From: Burkholderia stagnalis | GTDB lineage: Bacteria; Pseudomonadota; Gammaproteobacteria; Burkholderiales; Burkholderiaceae | NCBI RefSeq assembly: GCF_902830275.1 | Contig: NZ_CADESW010000003.1 | Coordinates: forward strand, 372,001-436,000 | Length of the DNA: 64,000 nucleotides | Direction: 5' to 3' | Shown here: one piece after another, positions 9,601 to 18,500 of the stretch | Layout of the letters: every line of letters starts with the position of its first letter | Position numbering within the stretch: position 1 is the stretch's first letter | Made by a program: the position numbers and the translations under genes | Notes under the pieces: model-generated | What the model was told of the DNA's origin: nothing | Databases searched by the model: none | Seen by the model: only the letters and a program-made list of their open reading frames with translations

Positions 9601-12600
9601 TGCCGGTGACATGGTTGACGTTGCCCAGCGGATCCTGATTGCGCACGACGAGCAGGTCGTAAGGATCGTAGAGGACGGCGGTCACGCCGCCGAACGGATC
9701 GACCGTGTCACCGGGCAGGTAGTAATCGTCGGCGCCGAGGAAGGTTTGCAGCAGTCCGGGATTCCACCACAGGCCGTCCGACTGGAGATACTGGCAGGTT
9801 CCGGCCAGCAGGGTCGCGAGCTGATCGGGCGCAAGCGCGCCCGCGAAGGCTGCGTTGAGGTCCGTCGGCGTGCCCAGTGCGTTCTCGATACGGCACAACA
9901 GGCCTTGGCCTGTCGCCTGGCCCAGCGGCAGCGGCTGCTTCGCCGCCGGATCCCAGTAGTACCGACGCTGGCGGCCCAGCAATTTCAATTTGCCGGCCGG
10001 GGCGAGCAATGCGGCGTCGACCTGGGCCGAGATTTCGTCGAAGGTAAAGATCTCGCCTGCAGGCGGCACCGGCGCAACCAGCCACCCATCCGACTCGTCG
10101 ATATCCAAACCGAGGAGACGCAGATCGGGGCCGGTCAGGTCGGCCACGCGATGGGTCTGGACCGTTATCCGCAACTGCACCTGTTCGGGAAGGCGGTCGG
10201 CCGCCGATGCGCGGCGGGCATAAGCGATCGAGCAGGCGCGCGTCGTCGCCCCGTAGGCGTCGACTGCCAGGGTGACATCGTGGGTGACGCGCGGGTCGGT
10301 CAGGTTGCGTTCGTAGTGCAGCGTCAAGGTTTCGAGCGGATAGATGAAGAAGGCGCCGTAGCCGTCTTCGGCGACTGCCTGGTCCTGGCGCACGCCATAG
10401 GTTGTTTCGGTAACCTGATAAGGGACATTCGACTGCGCCGAGCCGTCCAGGCCATAGACCTCCTCGCGCAGCACCATGCCCTTCAACGCATAGTGCGCTT
10501 GTCGCATCGTGTCGCCGTCGGGATCAGTATCCGAATAGGTGAAGCGTGCCGGCGGCAGGCGCGACGCCAAGGGGTCGCCGTGAAAATAGTCGACGTCGAA
10601 CTCGTTGCACGGACTGGCACCGCCGCCCCAGGCGCCCGTGTGGTACCAGCTCCGGGTCAATGACGGCGGCGCGTACCCGTCAGGGGCGGCGTCCTTCGTG
10701 TTTGCCAGGTAGTCGTCGAGGCCGAGGCTGTCGATGCAGTCGACCTGGCCGAAGCCGCAAAATTCGCGCTCGACGGGGTCGTAATAGCCGTGGCGATAGT
10801 CGTAGCGGGACACGAGGCGAGTGCCCGAGACTGCATCCAGGACCTCGACCTCGTCGACCACCTGCACCGGGAACGGCAGCTCGGTGGCCCATGGCATGCC
10901 GGCCTGCCGATCGCGCAACGCGTGGTAGGTCGATGCCCGATACGAGAGATGAGTCACCAGACCTGTATTGTCATCCGCCATATTCAGCAGATAGGGCTTG
11001 GTTCTGCAACCGAAATCGTAGGCGATATACAGTCTGGGGCCGTCCGCCGGCGCATAGACCAGAGCGGTCGTGCCATTGCCGCGCACATCGGCGAATTCAA
11101 CCTGGGCAGCCGGCTGCCAGCCGCCCGGCAACGGGATGGATACCGCGTCGGCGAAGCTGTTGCCGCTTTGATTGACGTAAAGGTCGATGTGGCCGTGATG
11201 AAGATAGAGCAGGTCTGTCGTGCCCGAGCCATCGATATCGGCCAGGAAGAGCCGGCTGGCATCGAAATCGTCGCCGAAATGCGGTGCATTGCCCAACGCG
11301 ATCTTCCGGCCGAACTTGCCGTAACCGAGATTGGGCCAGACCTCGACCGAACCATTCGTGATCCTGACCAGATGTTCTCGGCCGCTGCCGAAGATATCGG
11401 TCATCCGCACCAGGACCGTGGCGGATTCCTCGCCGCTCATCGGCATGTCGCCGGCCCGCGGCAGGACGAGGGCGGGGCGATACCCTTGCGCACCGCGCGA
11501 AGGATAGACGCTGACGGTTTCCGGGTCGAGGCGCAGAAGGTCGGTCAGCCCGTCGCCCGTCATGTCGGCAGTCATCGTGTCGGGCTGGAACAGATCGGTG
11601 GGCACGGCCGGCAGGGACAGGAAGGGCGCCCACGAGCCATCGGCCTGCGCCTGGGAGAATCGGGTGCCGTCCGGCGCCGCCGCAACCAAGGCCGGACGGC
11701 CGCACCCCGTGATGTCGATCAGCGCGGTGTCATCGGCGAGCCCCAGGCCTGGAAAACGCGCCGGAGCACAGGGTGGAGCATAGCAAATGACTTCGTCGGA
11801 GACATCGGGGCCGGCCTGCGGATTGGGCTGCGGGCCCAGCGGCGCCAGGAAGAGAACCGTGCTTTGCAGCCGGAAAAGAATGCCGGGAATGCCTTCGCCG
11901 TAAAGATCCGCCAGTTGAAACGGCCCGGGCGGGGTGACTCCGGGCACCGGCCGACCGAAACCATCCACCATCGGTTCGAACTGGCCGGTCGAGGGGGCAA
12001 AGGGGGTGTAGCCAAGCTCCAGCGGTGGCAATGCCTGTGTCGTATAGGCGTCGCCGTTCAGACGACAGCCCAGCGCTTCGATCATGCGCAGTTGCGTCAG
12101 CACCGGCGATTCGCTGTAGCTGAAGCGTGTCATGTGAACCAGTACCGGCTCAGGGCCCAGCTCCGCGAAGCGATGGAACATCAGCACGTGGCGGCACAGG
12201 CGGTAGGTGCGTATTTCAAAGCCGGCGTTGTAGATCGAGAAAGGATCGGCACGCGCCGCCCACAGCGCACCGGCCGGCGGCCGGTACGGGTCGGGTGGCA
12301 GAGGGTCCAGCGAATATTCGCCATAGTCGAAGACGATTTCGAAGTGCCACGAGGCCTGGTCGAGGTCGTTCAACGCATGGACCGGCCGGTCATTGCCATA
12401 GAGAATTCGGTCCGGATACTTGTTGGCATTGGGCGCGCGTCCGTGTTCGTAGATCGCGGGCGGGACGTTGTCGTCGTTCTCGGGCCGATAGCGGTACGCG
12501 ACGGCATCGCCGCGCGCCATCAGCTCCGCGTCGATCAGCCAGGAGAAGATATGCGTGGGCGCCGACGGATCGGCGATCCTCGATGCATCGTCGCGGCCGA

Positions 12601-13138
12601 AGAAGGTCTGGCTGTTGTCGCCTCCGAGCACGCGCCAGAAGCTTTTCTGGCTCACCGGGTCGATCCAGTGCTCGATGGCCGCGAACGTCGATTCGACGCG
12701 GGGCCGATAGGTGAACACGTCATGGCCGTCGCGATGGCCGACGGGAACCAAAGCGTCGCACACGAGCGGCGTGCCGTCGGGCAGCAGGAAGGTATCCGTA
12801 CCGTCATAGCGCGGTTGGCCGCTGCTGGTCTGACGGGTGATCGCCGGCAGGCCGATATCGAAGCCGAGCCCGTAGAGGCCGTTGCCGCTGCCGGATCGAT
12901 ATTGCAGGGTGACGTCGGGCGCGCCGCCGCGGCAACTCGTGACGGGAATGGGAACGGAGAATGCCGCGGCGCCCGTGAAGCCGCCATTCTGGAAATTGGC
13001 GCCGATGCCCTGAATCGCGCCGCCGCCTTTGGGCAATGCGACGCGGGCTGCCTTGATCCGGGCGCCGTCACCAGCCGGCGCGCCGCCGTCGCCGAATGCG
13101 GGCACCTCGGTCTGCGGCGCGACCGGCTCCGGAATCAT
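5798..13138 (-). CDS. Fused TcB-TcC toxin complex subunit with C-terminal deaminase-like effector
   Basis: A 2446-residue protein joining what are usually two Tc subunits. Residues about 15-330 form an SpvB-like N-terminal domain. Residues about 500-700 carry FG-GAP/VCBS-type repeats (TADMTGDGLTDLLRL, LADIDGSGTTDLLYL, FADVRGNGTTALVYA), which in TcB form the beta-propeller that docks on TcA. YD/Rhs repeats follow over about 1450-2100. The Rhs core end GRWLNPDPAGTIDGLNLYRM, near 2130-2150, keeps both aspartates of the self-cleavage site. The last 285 residues are the variable effector. In known Tc toxins the B-C cocoon stores the cleaved effector and TcA injects it into a target cell. The start ATG overlaps the stop of the upstream gene (ATGA), so the genes are coupled. 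The 3' part is much more AT-rich than the rest. Confidence 0.9.
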   Translation of the reverse strand: MIPEPVAPQTEVPAFGDGGAPAGDGARIKAARVALPKGGGAIQGIGANFQNGGFTGAAAFSVPIPVTSCRGGAPDVTLQYRSGSGNGLYGLGFDIGLPAITRQTSSGQPRYDGTDTFLLPDGTPLVCDALVPVGHRDGHDVFTYRPRVESTFAAIEHWIDPVSQKSFWRVLGGDNSQTFFGRDDASRIADPSAPTHIFSWLIDAELMARGDAVAYRYRPENDDNVPPAIYEHGRAPNANKYPDRILYGNDRPVHALNDLDQASWHFEIVFDYGEYSLDPLPPDPYRPPAGALWAARADPFSIYNAGFEIRTYRLCRHVLMFHRFAELGPEPVLVHMTRFSYSESPVLTQLRMIEALGCRLNGDAYTTQALPPLELGYTPFAPSTGQFEPMVDGFGRPVPGVTPPGPFQLADLYGEGIPGILFRLQSTVLFLAPLGPQPNPQAGPDVSDEVICYAPPCAPARFPGLGLADDTALIDITGCGRPALVAAAPDGTRFSQAQADGSWAPFLSLPAVPTDLFQPDTMTADMTGDGLTDLLRLDPETVSVYPSRGAQGYRPALVLPRAGDMPMSGEESATVLVRMTDIFGSGREHLVRITNGSVEVWPNLGYGKFGRKIALGNAPHFGDDFDASRLFLADIDGSGTTDLLYLHHGHIDLYVNQSGNSFADAVSIPLPGGWQPAAQVEFADVRGNGTTALVYAPADGPRLYIAYDFGCRTKPYLLNMADDNTGLVTHLSYRASTYHALRDRQAGMPWATELPFPVQVVDEVEVLDAVSGTRLVSRYDYRHGYYDPVEREFCGFGQVDCIDSLGLDDYLANTKDAAPDGYAPPSLTRSWYHTGAWGGGASPCNEFDVDYFHGDPLASRLPPARFTYSDTDPDGDTMRQAHYALKGMVLREEVYGLDGSAQSNVPYQVTETTYGVRQDQAVAEDGYGAFFIYPLETLTLHYERNLTDPRVTHDVTLAVDAYGATTRACSIAYARRASAADRLPEQVQLRITVQTHRVADLTGPDLRLLGLDIDESDGWLVAPVPPAGEIFTFDEISAQVDAALLAPAGKLKLLGRQRRYYWDPAAKQPLPLGQATGQGLLCRIENALGTPTDLNAAFAGALAPDQLATLLAGTCQYLQSDGLWWNPGLLQTFLGADDYYLPGDTVDPFGGVTAVLYDPYDLLVVRNQDPLGNVNHVTGIDYQTVGPWQMTDPNGTVTQALCNALGWVWATSVQGTEITGPVGFAPLTLAHTAPAFDMAAAMATPQVYLQGTASFSAYELFSWCGRIAPSDLAGLGVNSDALWQALIDGFYIARSGAVLHRFRTLGDDSPMVLPGIPAQTAAAVQARIVALVTPTPVHSVALAAETYGTSDRTRYVAAYSDGLGRAIQKIDYVDPGDCYRVNPDGSVTQVESDNRWLVSGRVVYNNKGNPIKQYDPFFADGWAYIDNAEMNRFGVSPLIHYDPLDREIRVDTPKGFFTKVEFSPWEERLYDADDTVVESRYYQANIDNPLLDALERAALQQATLFNDTPTIRQFDPSGNAVRITQTLQPPAPSLPPSGLTTRNVFDAMNRLVASADDRMRAAGLENLTVVYGLDGQKLASTSVDSGVRWLLNNAAGNPAYGRDAKGTIQTTTYDALQRPLELTVQEASGAPYVARKTIYGESVSGDAGHNLREQIYQISDAAGVMTFDAYTIGGELLDQKRQLLQGTDAIPDWSKLDPVDIYLTRRTYDALGRIRTQAVERADAASPDLVTYVYDIAGHVDAVSLTPSDSTASETYADSITYDANGQRRQIVYGNGVVTRYTYEPTTQFLATVVSVRQSDGATLQSLRYYYDPVGNITAVADDAQSTVFHANQQVDPVSTYAYDAVYRLITATGREHPALSAGDSDRFVSLPALNDGQALQNYTRRYRYDTSGNLYQIAHQGSVPATSDMTVSPTSNRAVAAALTTDPARVDTLFDANGNQIAMAGKQAVTWRYDNLLVSVTLVERDSSPSDIELYVYDSQGQRIRKITRRYGNGGTTENVDETLYIDGMEIRRHATNGTVDDAYRTIRVMDGERCLAERLNWTIGAPPSGVPSPQVRYQLENYLGSAVFELDATGLVITYEEYFPYGGTSYVIGENAAEVQLKHYRYSGKERDATGLYYYGLRYYQPWLGRWLNPDPAGTIDGLNLYRMVRNNPVTLADVAGLYGVADWLDLAEAPDRHRVNTAVMARRGVRDAYERVSQEAQAFLKKAQNNTTEFNKLKPRKKLERDIELKPRNNDLKTYNAFAAAFNFKSQAYKSGFVNLKGSLSQKESFDGIELQGANFSVTNKDTLMSSIKEAYGTTHLHKGIEKITRLHIAETESRNGGMLSNFYGIPALHAEVQAFNWSLNNNMSPADTVIFTLRLTTNTLGEAGDDFPACYNCDALLSLVHVTTGRTTSDAAHSEAENFRSAKTLAQSLQRQTGDLMATPEAMLRASRRPLPRGRDRV

Positions 13139-13716
13139 ACGGGTGCCTCCGACAGCGGACTGCCCCAGCGGCTGAAGCCGGGGCGGTTCGGATCCTGGCC
13201 GGGACAGCGCTCATCGGCCAGCCGGGCCTTGTTTTGCGTGACGCAGCCGCACAGCCCGCAGATCTTGCGATTGGCCGCGCCGCCGGTCAGGGCCGCGGCG
13301 ATTTGATAGGCGACCTTCCGTTCCGGCTTCGTATGATGCGGACAGGCGTCGCACGCGGCCAGCCGTGCCGTATAGAGGGCATCGTCGGCCGTCTTGAAGC
13401 CGCTGCGGCCCCAGGCGACGAAGGATTTGGCCGCCTTGATCAGCAGGGCGGCGCTGCTCTGGTCCTGGGGCGTCTCATCGGGAAGTTGCTGTGCCGTGCG
13501 CTGGCAGACCTCGGGATGGTCCAGCAGATGGTCGCGGAAGGCTGGCGCGCGCCGGGCGGCGAACAACGTCGTCGCGTAGGTCGGATTGTCGATCACGGCG
13601 GCGAAGACCTGTCGCGAGACGGGACGGCCGAGGCCCAGGTAATGGCCCAGGCTTTCGCAGCCTTCTTCGACGCTGGTCAATGTCTGGAAGTCGGGTGGAA
13701 TGGTCGTATCGGTCAT
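13135..13716 (-). CDS. Small cysteine-cluster protein in the Tc operon, 193 aa
   Basis: Function unknown. The N-terminal half is helical (around ALLIKAAKSFVAWGRSGF). The C-terminal half has a probable zinc site: Cys122, Cys125, Cys153, Cys156, Cys158 and Cys171, in the pattern CDACPHH, CGLCGC and ERCPG. Similar small C-terminal modules occur in peptide-maturation and toxin loci, but I cannot name a reaction. Its stop overlaps the TcB-TcC start as ATGA, so the two proteins are likely made together; a chaperone or assembly role for TcB-TcC is an inference only. The start at 13716 is chosen by alignment of sense; an upstream in-frame ATG at 13758 is also possible and neither has a strong ribosome site. 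Confidence 0.75.
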   Translation of the reverse strand: MTDTTIPPDFQTLTSVEEGCESLGHYLGLGRPVSRQVFAAVIDNPTYATTLFAARRAPAFRDHLLDHPEVCQRTAQQLPDETPQDQSSAALLIKAAKSFVAWGRSGFKTADDALYTARLAACDACPHHTKPERKVAYQIAAALTGGAANRKICGLCGCVTQNKARLADERCPGQDPNRPGFSRWGSPLSEAPV

Positions 13717-13791
13717 GGCGAGATTTACCGGGAAGCAGAGGTTCACTCCGCTCCCCATACCGGAGCATGGGGAGCGGCTCCTTACGTTGCG

Positions 13792-15507
13792 TTACGGCGT
13801 GTGGAAGCCGCTGCTGACGTAGTTCGGATCCAGCGTGTTGCCCTCGCTCGATTTGACGTTGGAGGCCGTGACGGTATAGGCGGTCTTCGGGGCAAAGCCG
13901 CCCGTGATGGTCACCTTGTTGCTTGCCTGGCCGTTGCTGATCTTGAGGATCTGGTCCATGTGCGGATGGAAGAAGTAGTTATCCTTGTCTTCTGCCGAGG
14001 CCATGTCGATCGGCGCGCTGAAGGTCAGCGTGACGCCCGAGTCATCGGTCGAGGACGTTGCGGACAGCAGCCTCAAGTCGGCTGCCGGCGGGCCGCCGGC
14101 GCACACCGGCAGCGGATTGAAACCGATCGCCTGGCGATAGGTCGTGATCCGGCAGTCGAGATTCGTCGGATGGCACCCGGGGGTCGGTTGATCGGCCCTG
14201 GTCGGAATCAGCTTGAAGGTGGCTTCGACCTGGCTGATCGCATCGAAGATCACGTCCGGATAAAGCCGATTGAATACGGTCTGCAGCGGCGCGGGCGCGT
14301 AGTAGTCCGCCTCGGGCTTGCAGACGAAACCGGTCGGTTGTTGCGCCTGATTCGGGAAGCGGCTGACCAGGTAGCCCAGTACCAGCGAAAGGCCCTGCCA
14401 TTCCAGCGGTACGGCGCGCACGAGACCGCCCTGCACCAGGACGTATTTGGTCGTGCCCAGATAGAAGGCGTAACCGTTGGCCTCGCGTGCCGACGCGTCG
14501 AAGACGAAATGGATATCCGGGAAAAACGCGTGGAAGAGCTTCATCAGCCAAAGGCAATCGCCGGCGCGCTGCGGGTTCCGCGTGACCGGATGGAGGCCCC
14601 CGATCCTCAATTCATCGGCCTGAATCTCGGTGAGGAAGCCACCTGTCATCGCAGCCGGCGGGACCGCCAGGGTCGCACTGTGATCGCCGTGCAGGGTGAC
14701 CGCGCCGCCTTGGGCATTCGGCTGCCGAATCACCTGATGGGCGCCGGTCGCCGTCGCCAGGAATTGCGCGAAGTCATGGCGCGGCCGCGCAGCCAGCGTC
14801 ACCGCGGCATTGGCGTCGGCGGCCTGGTCGTGCCCGCGCGTGGTCACCGCCGGATAAACACCCGGCGCGGTCGCCAGCCCCTGCTTGACCAGATCGTCAT
14901 AGAACGTCTGCACGGCGAAATCGCCCGACAGGATGCCGTCCGTATCGATCAGGTGGCCGTCGAGATTGATCGGCTTGCCGATCGAGGTCGCGATGTTCCA
15001 CACGCCGCCGGTATAGGATTTGATCTCCAGTCTGGTGACGGCGGCGGTCGTGCCGTCGGCCAGCAGAAGGCCGGTGCCGACCGACAGCATCTGGGCCTGA
15101 ATCAGCTTGCGCGTGTCCGCCAGGAGGAACGTGTGATTCAACGTCACGGTGACCGTGCGTTCGTCCGCGCCGATCTTGAACGATACATAGGCCATTTCGG
15201 GCTGCACGCTGATGGCCGAGGTGCCGTCCGAAAACGCGACGCTGCGTTGCTGCGATGCGCCGGTCGGATCGAAGGCCAGGACGGGGTCCTGTAGCGCGAG
15301 CGTTTGAATGGCCTTCGTCTGCGTGGCCGACACCGCAACCGGCGTGTCGAAGGCCAGGCACGAGCAGGTGCAATTGCAGCAGTACCCGGTGTTCGGGTCA
15401 CAGACGAGGACGAGGTGGTTGACCTGCCAACCCTCCTTTTTGCAGGTTTCGTTGATTTGCTGGGAGTTGGCGCTGCAATGCTGTGCTGAGCAAGTCGGTG
15501 TTGCCAT
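13792..15507 (-). CDS. Hint-domain protein with degenerate metallopeptidase-like region and Ig-like tail
   Basis: A 571-residue protein between TcA and TcB-TcC. Residues 1-50 are rich in cysteine (Cys6, 11, 22, 36, 43, 44, 46, 48, 50). Residues 50-200 form a Hint (hedgehog/intein) module: Cys50 begins CLAFDTPVAV, the block-B-like NHTFLLA has His125, and it closes with HLIDTDGILSGDF. Residues about 315-410 resemble M48-like peptidases that follow Hint domains: FPDIHFVFDAS, YAFYLGTTKYVLVQGGLVR, then LVLGYLVSRF where a HExxH helix is expected, then CKPEADYY. The zinc motif is absent, so this part is probably inactive. Residues about 478-571 look like a bacterial Ig-like domain. A GGAGGG site precedes the ATG at 15507. 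No role in Tc assembly is known to me. Confidence 0.75.
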   Translation of the reverse strand: MATPTCSAQHCSANSQQINETCKKEGWQVNHLVLVCDPNTGYCCNCTCSCLAFDTPVAVSATQTKAIQTLALQDPVLAFDPTGASQQRSVAFSDGTSAISVQPEMAYVSFKIGADERTVTVTLNHTFLLADTRKLIQAQMLSVGTGLLLADGTTAAVTRLEIKSYTGGVWNIATSIGKPINLDGHLIDTDGILSGDFAVQTFYDDLVKQGLATAPGVYPAVTTRGHDQAADANAAVTLAARPRHDFAQFLATATGAHQVIRQPNAQGGAVTLHGDHSATLAVPPAAMTGGFLTEIQADELRIGGLHPVTRNPQRAGDCLWLMKLFHAFFPDIHFVFDASAREANGYAFYLGTTKYVLVQGGLVRAVPLEWQGLSLVLGYLVSRFPNQAQQPTGFVCKPEADYYAPAPLQTVFNRLYPDVIFDAISQVEATFKLIPTRADQPTPGCHPTNLDCRITTYRQAIGFNPLPVCAGGPPAADLRLLSATSSTDDSGVTLTFSAPIDMASAEDKDNYFFHPHMDQILKISNGQASNKVTITGGFAPKTAYTVTASNVKSSEGNTLDPNYVSSGFHTP

Positions 15508-15564
15508 GCGACCCTCCGAAGTTGACGTTAGAGTGGTGAGACGGGCCGTCCGCAAGCGCATCGC

Positions 15565-18500
15565 TCAGGGGCGGCGGGCACTGTAGGTCGGCAGAAGGCC
15601 GATCGACAGAACTTTGGCGAGGTCGATCAGACCGGTCACCGCATCGGCCAGGCCTGGCGGGACGCCGCTTTTGGCCACGATCAGCGACCAGGGTTGATCG
15701 ACCCAGTCGTTGATGCTCTGGCCGGTCAGGCTGGCGGCGCCGTTCACGGCATCGAAGGTCAGCGACAAGCTGGTCGCGCTGTTGCCCGTGCCGATCCGAA
15801 GCGTCGCCGTCAAGGGGCCGCCCATCGATACGCCTTGCGCCAACTGCAGGAGGGCGTCGATCTCGGTGATCTGATTCAAGTTCAGATTGGCCGGGAACCA
15901 GTCCTGCGCCATCACGATGTCGCAGGACTGCTGGGTCGCGCCCGCCGGGGGGTGGGTAAAGCCGAACCACGCGGTCGGAAAATTGGCCGCCAGGTTGAAC
16001 GCGCGCTGGCCCTGGAAAGGAATGCTGTTTATCTTGTTGCGCACCTGGGATGCGAAGACCGCGCCTCCGTCCTGCGCGGTATAGCGCAGGCGGATGACGA
16101 CGTCGGTCAAGGTCGAATAGTCGATGCGATTGGTGTCGAGCGGCATTTCCAGGCGCCACGACGAGATGGCGCCGGTGCCCTCGAACGGCATGTACCGTTC
16201 GTCGTTCAGTTCGTCCTGGAACGTGCCGGTATCGCTCAGCCCGGTGGACAGCGCGACCTTTTGACTGGCTCGCCAATTGGCACGCAGCACGCTGGTATCG
16301 GGCGTCGCCGATCCCAGGCCCAGCAGATAGTCCGCGCCGTTGATATCCGGCTTCAGGAGGATCTGGCTGCCGGTCTGCATCAGGATTGCCTTGATGTTCT
16401 GGTTAGGGCCGAGGATCGCCGGTATGGTCACCGCGACCGATTTGATCTGCCGGGCGTACTGGCCGGGATAATCCAGATCGAACAAATATTCGCTGAACCG
16501 GATATCGCACGTGCCGGTGCGCTGGAATCGCAGGAAGGCTTCCGGATCGAGTGCGAGCAGTGAAATCGTCTTCTCGATTTCAAGGCGCCGATTGTTGCCG
16601 CGGTAATAGCTCGACGTCATCTGGGCGAGGCTGGCGGACAGCTGCTCGCCGGCGAGCAGGCCCTTGCGCAGCCCGTCCCAATAGTCGAAGGTGATGAACT
16701 GGTCAACCGTATTGGTTTCGAACTGATAGCACTGCTGGGCCGACACGGCCAGTTCGAGCGCCATCCGATAGGCCTGGCCGTAGATCGTGCTGAGCCGCGA
16801 AATCATCCATTGGTAAAGCTCGGCATTGGTGAATTTGCGGCGCAGGAAATCGTCGACCTCGACCGCATTGTCCTGATTGCGCCGGTGAATGGACAGTTGA
16901 TGTTGGGCGATCTGCAATTGCAGATTGGCCGCACGGATCTGGCTGTCCAGCACCTCGACGTCGAAACTGGCCTGGATCAACTGCTGTTGCCAATCCTGGT
17001 CGCGCCGCTCGAAGCCGCCGACGGTCTGGCTGACCTCGCCGACGCCTTTGGTGGTCTGGGCCAGGATGTCGAACACCGTGGCGGCCGCGTGCAGGCTGCT
17101 GCCGATTTCCCGGCCGCCATAGGTCATGGCGAAAGGCGAGCCGACATCCGGCACCAGGAAGGCGCCCGAGGCAAAGGCTTCCAGCACGCCGCTCGTCGTG
17201 CCGAAAACGGTCGACAGGATCTGCATGGCGATCTGCAGGCGCTCGACCGGCAGCAGGCCGGTATCGATCAGTGATTGATAGAAGTCGCGCCGGGACGTCG
17301 CGGCTTTGTGCGACACGGTCAACCCGGCAATCTGTTCCTGGTTTTCCGAAATCTGCAATTCCAGCGACTTGGTGGTCAGGTTCAGGATCTGGACCGTCTG
17401 AATCGCGTTCAGCCGCGCCAACGCTTCGGCATCCTTCTTTTCCAGGGCGGACAGGAGGAGATTGCCGAGCTGGCTGAGCTGGGCGGAAAAGTCGCCGGCC
17501 ATCCGCGCGATAGTGGAGAAGCGATAAGGCGGCGCACCGGACTGCAACTGCTCGGCGACGCGCGCGCCCATGCCGGCGGCTGCGGCGCGCACCAGCGCCA
17601 TGGGATCGATCGGCGGCTCGAACAGCGCCAGTTGCCGCACGACACCCTGGATGTTCATGCAATGCCGGATCTTGTAGAGGCGGTCTTCGACCAGATCCCA
17701 GTATTTCATCAATGCGCTGTTTTCCGGCGCGCAGAAATAGGCATCGAGTTCGTTGACCGGAACGTAGCGATCGGCCTGGTCCAGTTGCACCGAGCCCTTC
17801 GACGTCGGCGGTGCCACGTTCTCCATGTCGATCAGGAATTGCGGGATATCGGTGCCGTATTTCGCCTGGATCTGATTGAAGGTCGAGGGTGGTTGCTGGG
17901 TGCAGACACCGACATCGACCGGTCGCGGTCCCAATATGTCGCGCGCCAGGACATAGAGGAGGGTCGCCTGGGTGATCGATTCCCAGCTGTCCTTGGTGAA
18001 TTCGAAATCGCCCCATTCCAGCAGAATGTCGATGTAGCGCATGACGATCGCCTTTTGATAGGCACTGCCACGCAAGCGGGCGATCACGTGCGGCTGGAAC
18101 GGGTAGTTGTTGTAGGCCCTGATCTGGGCCGTGTCGGTCAGGATCGACTTCAGGGATTCGACGTCGAAGGTGCGGAACGGTATCAGGCGCCAGAAGCGCT
18201 TGGACTGGTCGCTGACCGTCGGATCGGAATTGATCGGCACGGTGGGGTTGAAGATGTATTCCAGCCAGCTCCGTGCTTCCGGATAGCGCTGATTGGCCCG
18301 CAGCTGGTTGGCGATCAGCCACGGGCAGTAGAGGAACATCTCCCAGAAGTACAGGCCGTAGGGGCCCTTGTAATCGATCGTGTCGCCGGCGAGGTAGGCG
18401 GGAGGATCGATATTCGGCGGCTGCTGGCCGTCATCGTAGAAGCGCGTGAACGGATAGATCGGAATGATCGGGGTGGCCTGGGTCTGCGGCTGAAGCAGTT

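Noticed and set aside
10790..13306. An 838-codon open frame on the plus strand opposite TcB-TcC
   Set aside because: It is an antisense shadow of the Rhs/SpvB gene. Its composition is low in Lys and Asn and it has no recognisable domain.
13792..15507. The Hint module as an intein that splices a host protein
   Set aside because: The end of the module (HLIDTDGILSGDF) lacks the usual His-Asn plus Ser/Thr/Cys of splicing inteins, and the flanking parts do not form one known protein. A hedgehog-type or inactive Hint domain fits better.
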